Assembly: GCA_045128735.1 (NCBI GenBank) | Contig: JBGVRT010000046.1 | Coordinates: forward strand, 1 to 34,427 | Direction: 5' to 3' | DNA: 34,427 nt | DNA from: RGIG8775 sp045128735 | GTDB lineage: Bacteria; Bacillota; Clostridia; Oscillospirales; CAG-272 | Shown here: positions 31,195 to 34,427 of the stretch, piece after piece | Layout: each line of letters opens with the position of its first letter | Position numbering within the stretch: position 1 is the stretch's first letter | Notes under the pieces: generated by a model | What the model saw: the letters and a program-made list of their open reading frames with translations, nothing else | What the model was told of the DNA's origin: nothing | The model's database searches: none | Program-made: the position numbers and the translations under genes

Positions 31195-31962
31195 ATGGAT
31201 GTTATTATTTTTGGCGGACAGAGCAATATGCAGGGGCAGACGGGCGAAATGCCGTCTGTAAACGATGCGGTTGATGGTGCTCTTGAATATCGCCTTAACG
31301 AAAACGAGCTTGTTCCCTTGAAGCTTCCCGTGGGCGAGGATTTGGGCGGAAATAAGTATCTTCTTGGAGCATCTCACGGTTGCGGTTCGCTAATTCCTCC
31401 GTTTTGCCGCGAATACGTAAAGGCGACTGGCAGGCAGGTGGTAGCTATTTCAGCCTGCCGCGGCGACACAACTGTGGAGGATTGGCAAAAGGGAACCTAT
31501 CGCTACCGCACCGCGCATTACAAAATGATGCGCGGAATCGCAAAAGCAAAGTCTTTGGGCGAGGTTGAGCATATATACTTTGTCTGGCTTCAGGGCGAAT
31601 CCGATGCCATTATAGAAAGCACCGAGGAGGAGTATCTCGAAAGACTTACTCGCTTGAAAAACACCTTGAAGCGCGAGGTTGGAATAGAGAAATTCGGAAT
31701 TATCAAGGTGGGATATTTTTATTGTAACTCACAATGGCACAAGGGCGGTAACTATGACAACAAGAAAAGATGCGACGAGACAATAATGAGCGCTCAGGAG
31801 CGTGCCGCGGCGGAGGACAGCGACTTTGTGATGCTTACAAGAGTTTGTACCGAGTTGAGTATGAAAAGTGAGTACATAAATCCCGAGGCAAGCGGACACT
31901 ATAATAACGCCGCTATGGATATTATTGGAACAGAGGCTGCCAAAGGGCTTGCCGCAATATGA
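31195..31962 (+). CDS. SASA-family carbohydrate acetylesterase
   Basis: Predicted SGNH-type esterase of the sialate O-acetylesterase-like (SASA) family, which removes acetyl groups from sugars or plant polysaccharides. The 255-residue protein begins MDVIIFGGQSNMQG with the nucleophile Ser10 in the GQSNM block. It has ISACRGDT (about 83-90), WLQGESDA (about 129-136), and a late ASGHYNNAAM that holds the His of the triad. No signal peptide is seen, so it acts in the cytoplasm. Start follows AAGGAGATCG. Its neighbour is the opposite-strand rhamnosidase, so both may serve glycan use. Confidence 0.85.
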   Translation: MDVIIFGGQSNMQGQTGEMPSVNDAVDGALEYRLNENELVPLKLPVGEDLGGNKYLLGASHGCGSLIPPFCREYVKATGRQVVAISACRGDTTVEDWQKGTYRYRTAHYKMMRGIAKAKSLGEVEHIYFVWLQGESDAIIESTEEEYLERLTRLKNTLKREVGIEKFGIIKVGYFYCNSQWHKGGNYDNKKRCDETIMSAQERAAAEDSDFVMLTRVCTELSMKSEYINPEASGHYNNAAMDIIGTEAAKGLAAI

Positions 31963-31989
31963 TTTTTACGTAATTTGACGAATTAAACG

Positions 31990-32078
31990 AAAACTCCCTC
32001 TGGGAATCACTGATCAGTTACCGCTTTCGTATGGTCGAACACGGTGGAATTGATCGTTGTTTCTGCAGAGGGAGTTTT
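31990..32078. terminator. Long structured bidirectional terminator or RNA element
   Basis: A 13-bp perfect outer stem (AAAACTCCCTCTG 31990-32002 with 32066-32078) encloses 63 bases, whose halves can pair further (around TGATCAGTT and AATTGATCG). T tracts lie on both sides. It separates the convergent SASA and rhamnosidase genes, 4 bases from the latter's stop. The inner structure is longer than a plain terminator needs. Confidence 0.7.
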
Positions 32079-32082
32079 TGTA

Positions 32083-34221
32083 TTAGTTCGGTAAGGAATC
32101 TGCAAGCGGTATGGTAAGGGCTACGTAGGAGGCGAATCCGTGGTCAAGGCTTCCGCCGCCGTTCTTGTATTCCCATAACGTGCCCGTAATACGGCTCATA
32201 TGCAGACAAAAAGTCTCAAGATTTTTCGCCAAAAGTGCGCTGTCCTTCATATTCATCAGTACGTTCATTCTGAGATAAAGTCCGATAAATGCGTTTTTGG
32301 GGCAGAATTGGTTTTCTTTGGGGTCAAAATTGCCGAAATCGTTTATCACGTATTCCTTGAGCTTTTCATATTTTGGCGCGTTAATATCTATACCACCGTA
32401 AAGTATCGCGTAGTATTGGCACGCCTCGGAAATATGCTTTTGATTGGTGTGTGTTCCGTCGGCATTTCTTATGGCGTGATCAACGAATACCTCGCCGTTA
32501 AACGAAAGCTCGGCTGCCTTTTTGCGGACAAGCTCGGATTTTTTCAAAAGCTCGGGAAGTGAAAAGGTTTTCGCCGCCTCTGACAGCATAGCCGCGTAAA
32601 GGAAGTTGGTGGGATAATTTACGTCTCGTGTCCATGTGTTTGCGGACGACCATTCGACGAAATTCCACGAGGGGAGATTTTCAAGCAACCCATCCTCGTT
32701 CTCATAATGCGAAAGAAATTCAATTACGCCCATAACCGACGGTCTGAAGAACTCCTTGTCAATATCAGGACGGCGCTCGTTAAGATATTCGCATACCTCA
32801 AGCACATACCATATGTTCCATTGGGGAATAAACTTGTTTTTCTCTGCTGGAGTGCTCGGGTAACACATAGGCAACGCCCCCGAGGGGTAGCTTCCGTCGC
32901 CCTCATAAAGCGCGTAGTTTTCCAAAAAGGCATCCTCAATGGGCGTTTTCCCGTAAAGAAAGAACTCGGCGCGACCCATGAAAAACGAATCGCAAAGCCA
33001 ACCCGCACGCTCACGCGAAGGACAGTCGGTGAAAAGGTCTACTGCGTTATGCGCAAACGTCCGCAGAGCCGCGTTGTAAATTTCGTTGTGTGCTGGCTTC
33101 TTGAATTTTCTTGCAATAGCTTCATCCATATTTCGCTCAAAGCTACGGTAGCCCACAGACGTCAGGGTAAGCGAGCCGCTTTTTACAAAGAACGATACGT
33201 GGCGGAAGGAGTAGGGCTCAAAGCTCTCCTCATTTACCGAGTTGCCTGCAAGGAATTTGTACTCCATAACTCCCTGCATATTTACGTTGCGGAAGGTAAA
33301 GCACTCGTTTTCGCACAGCTCGCTGAAGGCTATAACAAGGTCGCAATCCTCAATAGCTTCGGCGCAAAAACGGATAAATCCGCACATTATCATATCAAAG
33401 TCTACCGTCAGCCACTCACCTGCGGAAAGAGTGACGGGAAGTGTGCCTTCGCCCGCGGTTCTTGTCTTTTCCGCGCCACCTACGTAGCGATAGGGCTTAT
33501 CCATGACTTCGGACTCGGGAAATACACCGTAATCAAGCTCTTTTTCGGGTGCAAAGCTGTACGCGTTTTGCTTTTTTCCCGTACCGAACTCACCCGACTC
33601 TACGCGTCCGTCAGCCGTCTCGCTGAATTTGCCGCGCGAGAGATACCTGCGAATGTCGGTGACCTTGCAAGATGCAAAGGGAACACGGCGGGGAATAAAG
33701 CTTACGTCCACGTCTGCCGCTGCCGTTTCCACGGTATAATTTGCGGAGAATTGCGTGGCCACGGGGGCGTCGTAGAGCTCTCCAAAATGCCTCTGTACCG
33801 AATATCGTTCTGCCTTGCGGACTCGGCGTGCGTTTTCAAAGCACTCAAAATCCCTGCCCGTATATTTCGTCACTTCTCCGTTCTCTGTAAGCTCTGCGCA
33901 GAGAAAGGAATTCTGAAAAACGGTGGACATACTTTTGCAACAATATCCCGCTACCTCTATAATTATTTCGTTCGTTTTGCCGTTCGCTTCTTTCACTCCC
34001 GAAAGATCGTATGAATCGACCCTTGCATAGCCTTTCGCGGTACGCGCTGGACCGAATCCGACAAATTCTCCGTTCACCTTGAGACGGTAGAAATCCGCGG
34101 CGGAAATATTCAAGACCGCGCCCTTAAGCGACTCCGCAGTTTCACGGAATATCAGGTGGCGGTTCAATTTTTCGGTAAAACCTACGTAACTTCCCCATAC
34201 GGGAATTGCCTTGGTAAACAT
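32083..34221 (-). CDS. GH78-like alpha-L-rhamnosidase
   Basis: Predicted alpha-L-rhamnosidase of the GH78 type, removing rhamnose from plant glycosides or pectin side chains. The 712-residue protein has N-terminal beta-sandwich domains (to about 370, including ISAADFYRLKVNGEFVGFGP, the usual carbohydrate-binding start). The alpha/alpha six-hairpin catalytic domain follows, with DCPSRERAGWLCDS near 410, the GH78 acid-bearing region. PQWNIWYVLEVCEY, SWNFVEWS and the end TGTLWEYKNGGGSLDHGFASY also fit. No signal peptide is visible, so it is intracellular. ATG 34221 follows TGGAGGAAT. It is somewhat shorter than many GH78 enzymes, which often exceed 800 residues. Confidence 0.82.
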   Translation of the reverse strand: MFTKAIPVWGSYVGFTEKLNRHLIFRETAESLKGAVLNISAADFYRLKVNGEFVGFGPARTAKGYARVDSYDLSGVKEANGKTNEIIIEVAGYCCKSMSTVFQNSFLCAELTENGEVTKYTGRDFECFENARRVRKAERYSVQRHFGELYDAPVATQFSANYTVETAAADVDVSFIPRRVPFASCKVTDIRRYLSRGKFSETADGRVESGEFGTGKKQNAYSFAPEKELDYGVFPESEVMDKPYRYVGGAEKTRTAGEGTLPVTLSAGEWLTVDFDMIMCGFIRFCAEAIEDCDLVIAFSELCENECFTFRNVNMQGVMEYKFLAGNSVNEESFEPYSFRHVSFFVKSGSLTLTSVGYRSFERNMDEAIARKFKKPAHNEIYNAALRTFAHNAVDLFTDCPSRERAGWLCDSFFMGRAEFFLYGKTPIEDAFLENYALYEGDGSYPSGALPMCYPSTPAEKNKFIPQWNIWYVLEVCEYLNERRPDIDKEFFRPSVMGVIEFLSHYENEDGLLENLPSWNFVEWSSANTWTRDVNYPTNFLYAAMLSEAAKTFSLPELLKKSELVRKKAAELSFNGEVFVDHAIRNADGTHTNQKHISEACQYYAILYGGIDINAPKYEKLKEYVINDFGNFDPKENQFCPKNAFIGLYLRMNVLMNMKDSALLAKNLETFCLHMSRITGTLWEYKNGGGSLDHGFASYVALTIPLADSLPN

Positions 34222-34427
34222 ATCATTCCTCCAACGTAAAGTATGTGTTCAGCAATTTTTGCTGTGATGTTTTTTTGTTTTCCTATAGGTCACCTCTAAA
34301 AACTCACGCGAGGCGAGCGGCGAGGGAGTTTTTTCGTCAGTCTAAACAAAAATTCGCGCGTATAGTTGACCCTATGCGAAGAATTTTTGTGACGAATGAC
34401 GGAAAAAGCACCGCCGATTCGTCCGTC
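34222..34427. other. Intergenic end region with hairpins
   Basis: No gene seen. It holds a small hairpin (CAGCAA 34250-34255 with TTGCTG 34259-34264), a terminator-like stem (AAAAACTC 34298-34305 with GAGTTTTT 34326-34333), and a long imperfect hairpin at 34333-34396. The promoter of the rhamnosidase gene must lie here, but no clear boxes are visible. The window ends inside this region. Confidence 0.5.
34333..34396. repeat. Long imperfect inverted repeat
   Basis: Nested arms: TTCGTCA (34333-34339) with TGACGAA (34390-34396), CAAAAATTC (34347-34355) with GAATTTTTG (34381-34389), and CGC..ATAG (34357-34365, two-base bulge) with CTATGCG (34372-34378). It may be a transcribed RNA structure or a dispersed repeat. 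Confidence 0.6.

Noticed and set aside
32707..34014. A 435-codon plus-strand frame over the rhamnosidase gene.
   Set aside because: Shadow of the GH78-like coding sequence; no start site or domain.
1..34427. CRISPR array, prophage or insertion sequence.
   Set aside because: I found no regularly spaced repeats, transposase, integrase or phage structural genes. The DnaC-like gene was considered as an IstB helper but sits with dnaD and rex.

Overview
The window looks like a chromosomal segment of an anaerobic, low-to-mid G+C Gram-positive bacterium of class Clostridia (Bacillota), probably a gut or rumen commensal. The grounds are Clostridia-type families (Rex, a DnaD/DnaC pair, CarD, electron-bifurcating NfnAB, Prp with an N-terminally extended L27, YhaN/YhaO), strong SD sites, sigma-A-type promoters with 17-bp spacers, Rho-independent terminators, and plant-glycan enzymes (GH28-like, GH78-like, SASA esterase). 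Genus cannot be read from the sequence. I see no tRNA, rRNA, CRISPR array, transposase or phage module.

Layout. 0.4-3.1 kb (minus): a tight operon rex - dnaD-like - dnaC-like, ending in a strong terminator. 3.1-4.2 kb: a gene-free 1.1-kb stretch with a small DnaA-box-like cluster, copies of a dispersed intergenic repeat, hairpins, and a long leader with twin palindromes. 4.2-11.7 kb (plus): two genes with SipW-type (TasA/camelysin-like) signal peptides; the second encodes an 1882-residue surface protein ending in a Hint (Hedgehog/intein) domain. 11.9-13.1 kb: GH28-like enzyme; 13.2-13.7 kb: CarD regulator on the opposite strand. 13.9-17.0 kb: DUF1015 protein and DUF2079 membrane protein. 17.05-18.2 kb: rplU-prp-rpmA. 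18.26-20.05 kb: YgjV-like membrane protein converging on a cobalamin-riboswitch-controlled pair (DUF4430 lipoprotein and ECF S component). 20.16-23.7 kb (minus): yhaO-yhaN. 23.8-26.1 kb (plus): nfnAB. 26.2-29.0 kb: an AT-richer pair, a secreted subtilase with an unusual Glu at the catalytic Asp position and a lipoprotein. 29.1-32.0 kb: solitary MazF-like toxin, acyl-ACP thioesterase, small Xre regulator, C_GCAxxG_C_C protein, SASA esterase. 32.1-34.2 kb (minus): GH78-like alpha-L-rhamnosidase.

How it fits together. Redox control (Rex, NfnAB), replication start-up (DnaD/DnaC) and ribosome assembly (L21/Prp/L27) are core functions. The carbohydrate enzymes lack signal peptides, suggesting use of imported oligosaccharides. 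The most unusual locus is the SipW-type pair: a shared head fused to different bodies, a perfect 19-bp hairpin between the genes, an operator-like pair upstream, and a C-terminal Hint domain that keeps the Cys and His needed for N-terminal cleavage but lacks the His-Asn end needed for splicing. I propose it as a self-processing surface fibre or adhesin.

All functional calls come from reading the sequence and recalling family motifs; no database search was run.
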